Positions 25,561 through 34,362 of a stretch of DNA of 43,755 nt are shown here, piece by piece. The notes below the pieces were generated by a model that made no database searches, was not told where the DNA came from, and worked only from the letters and a program-made list of their open reading frames with translations. This stretch comes from JBCCTX01 sp964468435. GTDB lineage: Bacteria > Bacteroidota > Bacteroidia > J057. Positions within the stretch are counted from its first letter, which is position 1, and every line of letters starts with the position of its first letter. Made by a program: the position numbers and the translations under genes. The stretch spans positions 1 to 43,755 of the forward strand of contig CAYXVE010000046.1 of NCBI GenBank assembly GCA_964468435.1, written 5' to 3'.

Positions 25561-25961
25561 AATTTCAGAATAAACCTATTAAAAGATGAGTTCCCCCTAA
25601 CCGGCAAATCGTAGTTAGCTATTGGTATCCCTTAATGATAAACGATTACCATACAGATTATACCCTTTTACAAACCTGATTGATATATAATGATTTCGAT
25701 ATGTTTCCATTTAAACTGCTAAATTTTATTGTTCAAAAATAATAACTGACTTCACAGCTTTTTACCAGTATGGAATACATTCTATATGATAGATCAATTA
25801 TTTGACCATATAATCGTATTTCACCTATATCTCACACTACATGAAAAACAATTCCAAGCATACTCTTATTGTGACGTATAATATAAATTAAACAAACTTT
25901 AACCACAAATAATATCTATTTAATCCACATCAACGATATTTGTGAAATTTTCTTTTTAAAC

Positions 25962-28900
25962 ATGTTTACTTTTTCAAAGCACTGCAATAGCTTATCTGTT
26001 ATCCTACTTTCGTTAATCTTTTATTCCTGCCAAAAGGAATCTTCGCTGGAGTCGCCGCTCTTTCATCTACTTCCTTCAGCACAAACAGGAATTGTTTTCT
26101 CCAATACCCTTTACGAGGATCATCAGTTAAATATTATCAATTTCGAATACTTTTACAATGGAGCGGGAGTAGCCATTGGAGATATCAACAACGATGATCT
26201 GCAGGATATCTTTTTTACTGGTAATATGGTTCCGAGCAAGCTCTATCTCAATAGGGGAAATCTAACATTTGAAGATATTACGGCTTCCTCAGGTATCAAT
26301 ACCGACGGCCAATGGGCAACCGGAGTATCTATGATTGATATCAATCAGGATGGATTCCTCGATATCTATGTCTGTTTTGCTGGCCCATACGCTTCTGATC
26401 AGCGCAGAAATAAGTTTTATATCAACCAACAGGATGGCACATTTCTCGAAAAAGCAGCTGAAATGGGGCTTAATGATGATGGGCATAGTACACAGGCTGC
26501 ATTTTTTGATTATGATCGGGATGGAGATATCGATGTCTTTATACTCACTAATACTACGGATAAGATAGGCCCAAACGTAATCCGCCCTAAAAAGGTTAAT
26601 GGAGAATCTCCAAACAATGACAGATTATACCGCAATGATGGAGGTCATTTTACAAATGTATCACGGGAATCCGGAATAACAATTGAAGGTTATGGTCTGG
26701 GTATTGCCATCCGGGATATCAATAAAGATCAATGGCCTGATATCTACATATCAAATGACTATTTGTCCAATGATCTACTATATATCAATAACCAGGATGG
26801 CACCTTTACAGACCAGGCTAGTAACTATTTCCAGCATACTAGTTATTCAGCTATGGGAAATGACGTGGTTGATATCAACAATGATGGCCTACAGGATATC
26901 ATTTCCCTGGATATGCTTCCGCCTGACAACAAAAGGCGTAAACTGATGATCAATTCGATCAACTACGATCGCCACCGATCGGAAATGATTACGGGATATT
27001 CTCCTCAGTATATGCGCAATAGCCTTCAGATCAACCGGGGCGAAACGCCAGAAGGTCATCCCGTATTCAGCGAAATCGGACAACTGGCAGGTATTCATAG
27101 CACAGACTGGAGCTGGAGTGTTCTGGGAATAGACCTGGATAATGATAGCGACAAAGACCTTATCATTACCAATGGTTATCCTAGAGATATAACTAACCTC
27201 GATTTTGTAGCCTACAAAATGTCAGAACTGACTCGTGCCAGTTATAATCCTGACATGAATCAGGCCTTTGTCAATGCAATCAACAATATCGAAGGCGCAT
27301 ATCTGCCCAACTACCTGTATGAAAATCAGAGCAATCTCTCCTTTACAGATCGATCTCAAAGCTGGGGATTCACAGATCCATCTTACTCACATGGAGCTGC
27401 AACAGGTGATCTGGATAACGATGGAGACCTCGACCTGGTTATTAACAATACCCAGGATCCCGTATTTATCTATGAAAACAAAACCAATTCTCTCAAAAAA
27501 AATAATTATCTGCGTGTAGACCTAAAGGGATCTCAAAATAATCGAATGGGACTGGGAAGTAAATTGTATGTATACCACGACTCTGTCGTGCAGTTTACTG
27601 AGTATTCCCCTTATCGTGGATTTCAGTCATCTGTAGAACCTTACATCCATTTTGGACTGGGTAGCACAACTCAGATAGATTCCCTCATAATCATCTGGCC
27701 TGATGGCAAGTCCCACAAATACGTGGATATAACTGCCAATCAGGTATTAAAGCTGAATTACAGCCAGGAAGCTTCTTCTATGGTTCCACCCCATAAAAGC
27801 TTTTCAATATTACCACTCTTGCAAGCTTCACACGTAAGACAACAAATCAGCTATCGGCATCAGGAGCAACATTACGCTGATTTCAAAATACAACCCCTCA
27901 TTCCACATAAGTTTTCCCAGTCTGGCCCTGGTATGGCCATCGGAGATATCAATGGAGATCAGCTTGAAGATTTCTTCATCGGAGGTGCGTTCAACCAGCC
28001 TGGTGAAATCTTTCTGCAACAGACAGATGGCACTTTTATCTCCCGCAAATTATCTGAATCCTCTGCTTATGAGGAAGACATGGGAAGCATGCTTTTTGAT
28101 GCAGATATGGATGACGATCTGGACCTATATGTCGTAAGTGGGGGGAGTGAGTTTCAGGAAGGATCGCCTTACTATACAGACCGCTTATACCTTAATGACG
28201 GCAATGGCAACTTCAGGTTGGATACCACATCGATCGATTCGATATCTACTAGTGGTTCTTGTATTTTGGGAAATGACTTTGATGCAGATGGTGATTGGGA
28301 TTTGTTTATCGGAGGAAAGATAACCCCCAACCGCTACCCCTCTCCCGGCAAAAGTATGATTCTGGAAAACAATCAGGGAAAATTTAAAGATGTAACAAGT
28401 GAGATCTGCCCCCAACTGGAAAGCTTGGGTATGGTAAACGCTGCTTTATGGACAGATATCAATAATGACGGGTTCACTGATTTGATGGTAGCTGGTGAAT
28501 GGATGCCCATTACGATCTTCCTGTACGAAAATGGCAAATTCATCCCTCAAACACAGACTGCCTCGTGCACATTTGCCCATACTGGAAAAATCCATTCACT
28601 AGACCAGACTGTAGGCTGGTGGAATAGCATGGCAGGAGCAGATTTTGACAGAGATGGAGACACGGATTACATATTAGGAAATCTGGGACTTAATACTCCC
28701 CTCAAGACGTCTTTTGAAACCCCAGTAAGTCTGTATGTCAATGATTTCAATATCGATGGAAGGCAGGACCCCGTATTGACCTTTTATCTTCAGGATCAGG
28801 AATATCCCTTTCATCCCAAAGATGACATGGTACAGCAAATGTATACCTTACGAAAGATCAAGCCCACCTATACAGATTATGCAACCGCAACCTGGAAAGA

Positions 28901-29522
28901 TATCTTCCCTACGGAAATGCTGGAATATGCACAGGTTCACAGCGCACATATTTTTGAGAGTGTATATCTTGAAAATCTTGGGAATCTGCAGTTTGAGTTA
29001 CATCCTTTGCCAATTGAGGCTCAATTTGCTCCCGTTTTTGGCCTACAATCGCTAGATATCAATCAGGATCAATTTGAAGATATATTGTTGTGTGGAAACT
29101 CCTATGCTACCGAAACCATGACAGGCAGGTATGACGCTTTAATGGGGCTGGTACTCTTGGGAAATGGTACAGGAACATTTCAATCCATGAACATTCAGGA
29201 AAGTGGATTCTATCTTCCCAAAGATGGTAAAAGCCTGGGAATCATACCTGTAGCGAAAAAACCTGTAGTGCTTGCGGCTACCAATAATGATAGCTTGTAT
29301 GCCTTTTCTCTTACTCGACATGAAAAGTTGAAATGGTTACCGCTCAGTCAAAATATATCCACTGCTTACATCACTTACCAGGATGGTACGACAGAAAAAA
29401 GAGAAATTTACCTGGGCAATGGCTATTTGTCTCAAAACCCTCATGGTATATGGGTTCATGAAGAAGCCACAAAAGTTACAATTATCAATAGCCAGGGAAA
29501 TGAACGTGATATAGATTTATAG
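25962..29522 (+). CDS. large FG-GAP/VCBS repeat lipoprotein with UnbV-type domain
   Basis: 1186 residues. The signal MFTFSKHCNSLSVILLSLIFYSC gives lipobox Cys23. Repeated calcium-binding FG-GAP motifs DxDxDGxxD occur at about residues 126, 183, 391, 483, 713, 772, 832 and 894 (for example DYDRDGDIDVF, DLDNDGDLDL, DFDADGDWDL), making beta-propeller modules as in integrins. An ASPIC/UnbV-like domain lies between the two propeller halves (about 515-585, around GLGSKLYVYHD and FGLGSTTQIDSLIIIWPDG). Members of this Bacteroidota family are surface-exposed and often neighbour SusC/SusD genes; a carbohydrate or peptide-binding role is inferred. No catalytic domain is seen. A near-consensus GATATTTG promoter element lies 19 nt before the ATG. 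Confidence 0.9.
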   Translation: MFTFSKHCNSLSVILLSLIFYSCQKESSLESPLFHLLPSAQTGIVFSNTLYEDHQLNIINFEYFYNGAGVAIGDINNDDLQDIFFTGNMVPSKLYLNRGNLTFEDITASSGINTDGQWATGVSMIDINQDGFLDIYVCFAGPYASDQRRNKFYINQQDGTFLEKAAEMGLNDDGHSTQAAFFDYDRDGDIDVFILTNTTDKIGPNVIRPKKVNGESPNNDRLYRNDGGHFTNVSRESGITIEGYGLGIAIRDINKDQWPDIYISNDYLSNDLLYINNQDGTFTDQASNYFQHTSYSAMGNDVVDINNDGLQDIISLDMLPPDNKRRKLMINSINYDRHRSEMITGYSPQYMRNSLQINRGETPEGHPVFSEIGQLAGIHSTDWSWSVLGIDLDNDSDKDLIITNGYPRDITNLDFVAYKMSELTRASYNPDMNQAFVNAINNIEGAYLPNYLYENQSNLSFTDRSQSWGFTDPSYSHGAATGDLDNDGDLDLVINNTQDPVFIYENKTNSLKKNNYLRVDLKGSQNNRMGLGSKLYVYHDSVVQFTEYSPYRGFQSSVEPYIHFGLGSTTQIDSLIIIWPDGKSHKYVDITANQVLKLNYSQEASSMVPPHKSFSILPLLQASHVRQQISYRHQEQHYADFKIQPLIPHKFSQSGPGMAIGDINGDQLEDFFIGGAFNQPGEIFLQQTDGTFISRKLSESSAYEEDMGSMLFDADMDDDLDLYVVSGGSEFQEGSPYYTDRLYLNDGNGNFRLDTTSIDSISTSGSCILGNDFDADGDWDLFIGGKITPNRYPSPGKSMILENNQGKFKDVTSEICPQLESLGMVNAALWTDINNDGFTDLMVAGEWMPITIFLYENGKFIPQTQTASCTFAHTGKIHSLDQTVGWWNSMAGADFDRDGDTDYILGNLGLNTPLKTSFETPVSLYVNDFNIDGRQDPVLTFYLQDQEYPFHPKDDMVQQMYTLRKIKPTYTDYATATWKDIFPTEMLEYAQVHSAHIFESVYLENLGNLQFELHPLPIEAQFAPVFGLQSLDINQDQFEDILLCGNSYATETMTGRYDALMGLVLLGNGTGTFQSMNIQESGFYLPKDGKSLGIIPVAKKPVVLAATNNDSLYAFSLTRHEKLKWLPLSQNISTAYITYQDGTTEKREIYLGNGYLSQNPHGIWVHEEATKVTIINSQGNERDIDL

Positions 29523-29730
29523 TGGATCGCTCATTGTGTGATACCCTATTTCAATACTCATAGATCCTATACCCTATGAACCACAAAATACGAGCCTAAA
29601 GCTATCAGCTAGGAATCACTAACTACAAGCCAATCATCTTCCACTGGAGGGAAATTCAGGTATTATCGCAGGGAGTCTTCCAGGCATTCTGATAGCCATC
29701 GGATGACCTTTTTTCGTATATTTAATCTTC

Positions 29731-30633
29731 ATGAGCAATATCCTTGTTATAGGTAGTTCCAATACTGATATGGTTGTCAGAACAAAGCGATTCCCACAGC
29801 CCGGTGAGACTATCCTCGGAGGAGAATTTCATATGTTCCCAGGAGGAAAAGGAGCCAATCAGGCAGTAGCTGCTACAAGGTTGGGAGGTGATGTAACCTT
29901 CATCTGCAAAGTAGGAGCGGATATGTTTGGAAATAACGCAATTGAAGGATTAAAAACAGAAAAAGTAGATACTCAGTTCGTCCTGGTGGATACAAATACA
30001 CCGTCTAGCATTGCCATGATCACAGTCGATGGATCTGGTGAAAACCAGATCGTTGTGGCCTCTGGAGCCAATGCTATGCTTACACCAGCGGACCTAGAAA
30101 TGGCTCATGCTGCCATGGATAGATGTGAAGTCATCCTGGTTCAACTGGAAATACCTATTGAAACAGTAGCCTACGCCATTCAAAAAGGCTATCAAATGGG
30201 CAAAAAGGTAATCCTCAATCCTGCTCCAGCTCAATCGCTTACTCATGAACTGTATTCTTCCCTATTTCTAATCACGCCCAATGAAACAGAAGCTGAAGTG
30301 CTCACTGGTATATCTGTCTCTGATATCGACTCAGCCACTAATGCAGCATCTGTTTTACTGAAAAGGGGAGTACCGCATGTGATCATTACCATGGGAGCAA
30401 GGGGAGCGTTGTATATGAGTAAAGAATCATTTGAATGCATATCCGTCCCCAAAATGGAAGTAGTAGATACGACTGCTGCCGGAGATGTCTTCAACGGGGC
30501 GCTCACGGTGGCATTATCAGAGAAAATACCGTGGATCAAAGCCATGGAATGGGCGTCAAGGGCTGCAACCTTATCTGTCACCCGGATGGGAGCACAAAGC
30601 TCTGCTCCGTATCGCAATGAACTCACTATTTAA
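29731..30633 (+). CDS. rbsK: ribokinase
   Basis: 300 residues, PfkB family. It phosphorylates D-ribose to ribose-5-phosphate with ATP. The N-terminal signature VIGSSNTDMVVRTKRFPQPG with GGEFHMFPGGKGANQAVAATRLG and the C-terminal DTTAAGDVFNGA with the catalytic Asp of GDVF are typical ribokinase motifs; NPAPAQSL is also conserved. It is followed after 9 nt by ywbE, so they form one message, but no ribose transporter or pyranase is adjacent. TATATTTA, one base from the -7 consensus, lies about 6 nt before the ATG. Confidence 0.94.
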   Translation: MSNILVIGSSNTDMVVRTKRFPQPGETILGGEFHMFPGGKGANQAVAATRLGGDVTFICKVGADMFGNNAIEGLKTEKVDTQFVLVDTNTPSSIAMITVDGSGENQIVVASGANAMLTPADLEMAHAAMDRCEVILVQLEIPIETVAYAIQKGYQMGKKVILNPAPAQSLTHELYSSLFLITPNETEAEVLTGISVSDIDSATNAASVLLKRGVPHVIITMGARGALYMSKESFECISVPKMEVVDTTAAGDVFNGALTVALSEKIPWIKAMEWASRAATLSVTRMGAQSSAPYRNELTI

Positions 30634-30642
30634 ATCCAACAA

Positions 30643-30840
30643 ATGCCAGATAATAAAATCCGATCACATATCAAACCCGGCTTGGAAGTAGATATTGTCC
30701 TCAAACAGGATCAACGTACCGGGAAACTCACCCGTGGATTTGTCAAACGAATTCTAACAAAATCCGCGAATCACCCTCATGGGATCAAGGTAGAACTGGA
30801 AAGCGGAGAGATAGGCAGAGTCAAAAGAATTATTGAATAG
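30643..30840 (+). CDS. ywbE: YwbE family (DUF2196) protein
   Basis: 65 residues. The sequence follows the YwbE pattern: IKPGLEVDIVLKQDQRTGKLTRG, then ILTKSANHPHGIKVELESGEIGRVKRI. The family is small, widespread and of unknown function, with an SH3-like beta fold suggested by the sequence. It lies 9 nt after rbsK, probably co-transcribed. Confidence 0.9.
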   Translation: MPDNKIRSHIKPGLEVDIVLKQDQRTGKLTRGFVKRILTKSANHPHGIKVELESGEIGRVKRIIE

Positions 30841-30916
30841 GTATCTCAACGGCGGCAATTATCCATGCTGGAGCCGTAAAGAAATGTAGCCTTCCACTGA
30901 CGATTTCCATTCCTGA

Positions 30917-31132
30917 AAAAATCTCTCCCTCTTCACAGCATCCTATAGTCCATTCAGAAATGGTAAACCCACCGAGTGGGATGTCAATAATTCTCCTTGG
31001 CAGGCCGAGGGTACACTTTTATTGAATAATCAACCTATAGGTAACCTAACGATGGGACAAGAAAGTAACTCCATAAAAGTATGGCTTCAATTAGGAGAAC
31101 GTCAAGAGGAATTAATTAGCTGGAGATTCTGA
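30917..31132 (+). pseudogene. possible C-terminal gene remnant in the 30841-31266 gap
   Basis: The 426-nt gap between ywbE and the DUF4177 gene has no intact gene. One plus-strand frame is open from 30917 to a TGA at 31132 (71 codons) and reads protein-like in its second part: YSPFRNGKPTEWDVNNSPW and later IKVWLQLGERQEELISWRF. It has no plausible start, and upstream in the same frame are two stops (TAG, TGA), so I read it as a decayed C terminus. No family was recognised. An overlapping minus-strand frame (about 30835-31020) is also open and cannot be excluded. Confidence 0.3.
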
Positions 31133-31266
31133 AAAAGTAATACGTAACCTATTACCCAAGTACCCCTGCTTATTAATAAGCGAGGCTTGAATTTTTCGCT
31201 TTTTATGCTAGATTATTGATCTAAAAGTTCTCAATTTAATTCTTAGTCAAACTATCAATCACCTCT

Positions 31267-31479
31267 ATGAAAGAATACAAGCTTGAATCGCTAATCTATT
31301 ACACCAAAATTTCACTTGATAAAGAACACATCATCAAATCCTCTTCTAAAGACATACAGGAAAAGTTAGATCAATATGCCAAAGATGGCTGGAGATTAGT
31401 TTCAACAGATACTACTGACTTTGGCATGGCGGTATATTTCTACTTATATTTTGAAAGAGAACTGCCTGAAACCATGTAA
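31267..31479 (+). CDS. DUF4177 domain protein
   Basis: 70 residues. The pattern matches DUF4177: an initial MKEYKLESL strand, a helix with SKDIQEKLDQYAKDGWRLVS (about 28-47), and a terminal strand YFYLYFERE. The function is unknown. Its 70-residue length fits the family. It is a free-standing small gene, no operon partner close by (69 nt to the next start). Confidence 0.75.
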   Translation: MKEYKLESLIYYTKISLDKEHIIKSSSKDIQEKLDQYAKDGWRLVSTDTTDFGMAVYFYLYFERELPETM

Positions 31480-31548
31480 TCTTTATAATGGAAATATAAA
31501 ACATTTGTACCCTAAAAACGTATAAATCAATGTTTCAACAATAATATT

Positions 31549-32076
31549 ATGCGTAGTATCAGACAGATTGTCAAAGCATCCAAGGTAAATATGGGTGGCA
31601 TTATACTAGATCAACCTAGATATCAGTCACTTTCTGCCGAAAATACACATGTAATGACCCTGGACAATGGGAAAGTAAAAGCAGGTATTGTGGCGGGGCA
31701 TTATGAAGGAATACAAGGTACCATACAAACTTATTTTCCGATGATGATTATGCGGATTACTACTGAAGCTAATGCTCATTTCACCCTGAACATACCAGTT
31801 GAATTCAATCTGCTGGTCTACCAGTTAGATGGCCTTACCATCGCCAATCAAGATCAATACGTATATGATAAAACCCTGATCTGGTATGACAACGATGATG
31901 AAACCATTGAATTTCAAACCAAGCAAGGGGCTGAAATGATGTTACTCTCCGGACATCCCATTGGAGAACAGGTAAACCAATATGGGCCTTTTGTTATGAA
32001 TACCCAAACAGAAATACTGGAAGCTATGCGGGATGCTCAGATGGGTAAGATGGGTGTGCTGATCGAAGAATTCTAA
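31549..32076 (+). CDS. pirin family protein lacking the first cupin domain
   Basis: 175 residues, against about 290 for typical members. Residues 1-23 (MRSIRQIVKASKVNMGGIIL and QP) match the pirin N terminus, but the sequence then jumps directly to a stretch (RYQSLSAENTHVMTL) that normally starts the C-terminal cupin. The rest (VKAGIVAGHYEGIQGTIQTY, then QYGPFVMNTQTEILEAMRD, ending GKMGVLIEEF) is complete. The missing section of about 115 residues holds the HPHRG and HSE metal-binding residues. Full-length pirins bind iron and act as quercetinases or redox regulators; without the metal site this is probably inactive. A direct CTAGAT repeat (31606-31611, 31616-31621) at the joint fits a slippage deletion. 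The gene overlaps the convergent CHU_C gene by 3 nt. Confidence 0.78.
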   Translation: MRSIRQIVKASKVNMGGIILDQPRYQSLSAENTHVMTLDNGKVKAGIVAGHYEGIQGTIQTYFPMMIMRITTEANAHFTLNIPVEFNLLVYQLDGLTIANQDQYVYDKTLIWYDNDDETIEFQTKQGAEMMLLSGHPIGEQVNQYGPFVMNTQTEILEAMRDAQMGKMGVLIEEF

Positions 32077-33713
32077 TACATCACCCAAATGTAACCCTGT
32101 GCTAATCGCCTACCTGATTCAGCACAGGAATATTCTGCCTGCCAGAAATATATACCGGGTCTACATCTGACCCCTTTGTTGCATCCGTTCCAAAATCCTT
32201 CCTGGACGCGTCCTTCAAATACTTCCCTGCCCCATCTATCAAAAATATGTACGCTCCCATCCTTAATTTCACTGTTAGATTCCAACTTCCATACCTCATT
32301 CACCCCATCTCCATTAGGTGATAAGACATTACTCCCATTTATTTCACAAGTACAATCAAGTGCATTCACTCGGTAATACAATTCCTCGTCATAACAGGTA
32401 TGCCTGATACTCGCTTCGTAAGTTCCAGTATCCTGAATAGTCATAACGCCCACTGGCTGATTGTCCAGCCAAACAACCCCTTCTGGTGTGTTCAGCCTGA
32501 TTGTATCTCCCTTACAAAAGCTTGTATCTATCACCCGTGTGATATCTGAGGGCACTTTCTCGGATATCACGATTAGCGTATCCGTCATTTTACAACCATT
32601 CTCTTCCACTGATACCACAAAAAGTCCCTCATCCCCTACAGTAACCACTGATCCTGCTGGATTGAGATCCCCATTTACCTCAATTTCTTCATACGGCAAC
32701 TCTATTTCCCAGCTTTCTTCTTCACACAGCGTAATCTCTTCCAAAGGTAGTTCAAAAAATGTATAATCTACATTCACTGTGTCTGTATATACACATTTAT
32801 CATGTGCAATCTTTACAACATAACTTCCTGACCTGGATATTGCATAATTAGATGATATACGACCATCTGGCCATGTAAAGGAAGCCTGCTCATTCTCAAA
32901 AAGTACCTCCAATACCTCTCCTTGACACAAGGTAGTATCTATTCCCAGTGATATGGCATCTGAAACTGAACTGCATGCCTCGACTACCATCTCATCGATA
33001 TAATAGTAGATCATGTCGCTTTTATCCGAATTACTGGCAACTGGTTGCTTCAGGGTATTTTTATCATCCTCAAAATTTCCGATGATCAGGTAGGATTCTC
33101 CTCCTTCAGCTATGTAGGTATCAGATATCTCTACCCATTTTTCAAAATCTCCTACAATCTCTCCTTCCGGATGCCTGATATGGGGCCTGATATTGTACAG
33201 TCGCTTATTGAGGAGTGAATCTTTGGAAAAATAGACTCCTATGCCATCTGATAGATGAGTCGAGAGGTCGGCTGGACTTACCTGAAGACTGATGAAATAG
33301 GGCTGGCCAGCTTGTAGTGGCTCCAGAAGTTTTACACTCAGATATTCCCTGTATATAGGGTTTTGCCCTGCAGGAATCCAAGCCCTAATCCCTACATATC
33401 CATTACCTCCATAGGGCTCCTGCGTTCCAAACAGGTTATCTGGTACACTGGCGCCGTCTCCAACAGGAGAACATCTATGGAAAAAGTCTGTCGTATTGTT
33501 ATTGGGTGAATCCCAGGCCTCTGATAGATGTATTTGTCCAGGATAGGGTGGACATTGAATGAATTTCTCAAAACCATGATTGGGAACTAGATTCTGAGCT
33601 AATACAGGTGAGCTCATGAGGAAAAGTATAGATATGGATGAAACGTAAATATGTGTAAGTAAATATCGTCGCTTTATTTTCTTCTCAGCGTAAATTATCA
33701 CGATCATTTCCAT
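32073..33713 (-). CDS. secreted protein with gliding-motility/T9SS type B C-terminal sorting domain
   Basis: 546 residues; a second Met at residue 3 (33707) may also start. A Sec signal ends near AQ (residue 40). The N-terminal block (NLVPNHGFEKFIQCPPYPGQ to about 235) is a beta-rich domain of the type found in Bacteroidota surface proteins that begin NLVPNxxFE. Three repeats then follow with a leading Cys (LCQGEVLEV, LCEEESWEI, FCKGDTIRL, about 262-450), each like an Ig-like strand set. The end (about 460-546: NVLSPNGDGVNEVW, HIFDRWGREVFEG, GIYFWQAEY) is the CHU_C/gliding-associated C-terminal domain that directs export by the type IX system. It is 10 nt downstream of a small lipoprotein gene on the same message. 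Confidence 0.9.
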   Translation of the reverse strand: MEMIVIIYAEKKIKRRYLLTHIYVSSISILFLMSSPVLAQNLVPNHGFEKFIQCPPYPGQIHLSEAWDSPNNNTTDFFHRCSPVGDGASVPDNLFGTQEPYGGNGYVGIRAWIPAGQNPIYREYLSVKLLEPLQAGQPYFISLQVSPADLSTHLSDGIGVYFSKDSLLNKRLYNIRPHIRHPEGEIVGDFEKWVEISDTYIAEGGESYLIIGNFEDDKNTLKQPVASNSDKSDMIYYYIDEMVVEACSSVSDAISLGIDTTLCQGEVLEVLFENEQASFTWPDGRISSNYAISRSGSYVVKIAHDKCVYTDTVNVDYTFFELPLEEITLCEEESWEIELPYEEIEVNGDLNPAGSVVTVGDEGLFVVSVEENGCKMTDTLIVISEKVPSDITRVIDTSFCKGDTIRLNTPEGVVWLDNQPVGVMTIQDTGTYEASIRHTCYDEELYYRVNALDCTCEINGSNVLSPNGDGVNEVWKLESNSEIKDGSVHIFDRWGREVFEGRVQEGFWNGCNKGVRCRPGIYFWQAEYSCAESGRRLAQGYIWVMY

Positions 33714-33723
33714 CTGCGTCTAG

Positions 33724-34140
33724 CTATTGATTGACTTTTTTAGAAAAAAAACGGATTTCAAATCGCTCCTGATTAGGACTTTGGAAAATAAAAGGATGCT
33801 CTTTTTTAAGTACCATATGATCACCATCTAATTCAAAGATCTTATATTTATTAAATATCATTCCGTTCGTATGCCGATGGATTAACGTATCTTCCTTGAT
33901 TTCATACAAAAAGGGTTTGAACATACCCTCTTTGATCTCCTTCATATTTCCATCTATCTCATATTCATATTCTGCCCAATCTTCAGAAGACAGTATCATA
34001 TTATCAAAGCCATTATAATAAGTATAAGCTGAATCTACCTTCCATATTCCTACGATAGCCTGTTCAGAAAAGCGGTCTTTACATCCTGATAAGAGTATAA
34101 TTATGAAAACTGTTAGAAATATGTAAGGAGTAAGCTTCAT
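33724..34140 (-). CDS. small lipocalin-like lipoprotein
   Basis: 138 residues. MKLTPYIFLTVFIIILLSGC gives lipobox Cys20. The motif IVGIWKVDSAYTYYNG (about 29-44) and the strand-rich remainder with a final YKIFELDGDHMVLKKE match lipocalin-like 'GxW' lipoproteins that bind small hydrophobic ligands or regulate. The match is by pattern only. It lies 10 nt upstream of the T9SS-sorted protein gene and is probably co-transcribed. Confidence 0.72.
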   Translation of the reverse strand: MKLTPYIFLTVFIIILLSGCKDRFSEQAIVGIWKVDSAYTYYNGFDNMILSSEDWAEYEYEIDGNMKEIKEGMFKPFLYEIKEDTLIHRHTNGMIFNKYKIFELDGDHMVLKKEHPFIFQSPNQERFEIRFFSKKVNQ

Positions 34141-34313
34141 GTCATCAAGATTTCATATTGAAATATCTCACCTTAAATCGACAGGATGTCTCAAAATTCT
34201 ATTACTACAAAGTAACCTAAAAAATATCATCAAGATCTCCTGCAAGGAAGAAAGGGATATGGCACGTATTTTTAAACGTTGGCAAGTACCTAAAAAAGTA
34301 ATCAAAATTAAAA

Positions 34314-34342
34314 AGGGGAAGTCATTAGTTGAGACTTCCCCT
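34314..34342 (-). terminator. intrinsic terminator of the susC-susD operon
   Basis: AGGGGAAGTC and GACTTCCCCT form a perfect 10-bp stem with a 9-nt loop 20 nt past the susD stop. On the minus strand the stem runs into TTTTTAATTTT, a clear U-tract. Confidence 0.88.
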
Positions 34343-34362
34343 CATATACCCAGTAAAATGTA

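Noticed and set aside
26289..29321. many minor frames within the FG-GAP gene on both strands
   Set aside because: All lie inside a single well supported 1186-residue frame; their repeated Asp/Asn composition follows from the repeats.
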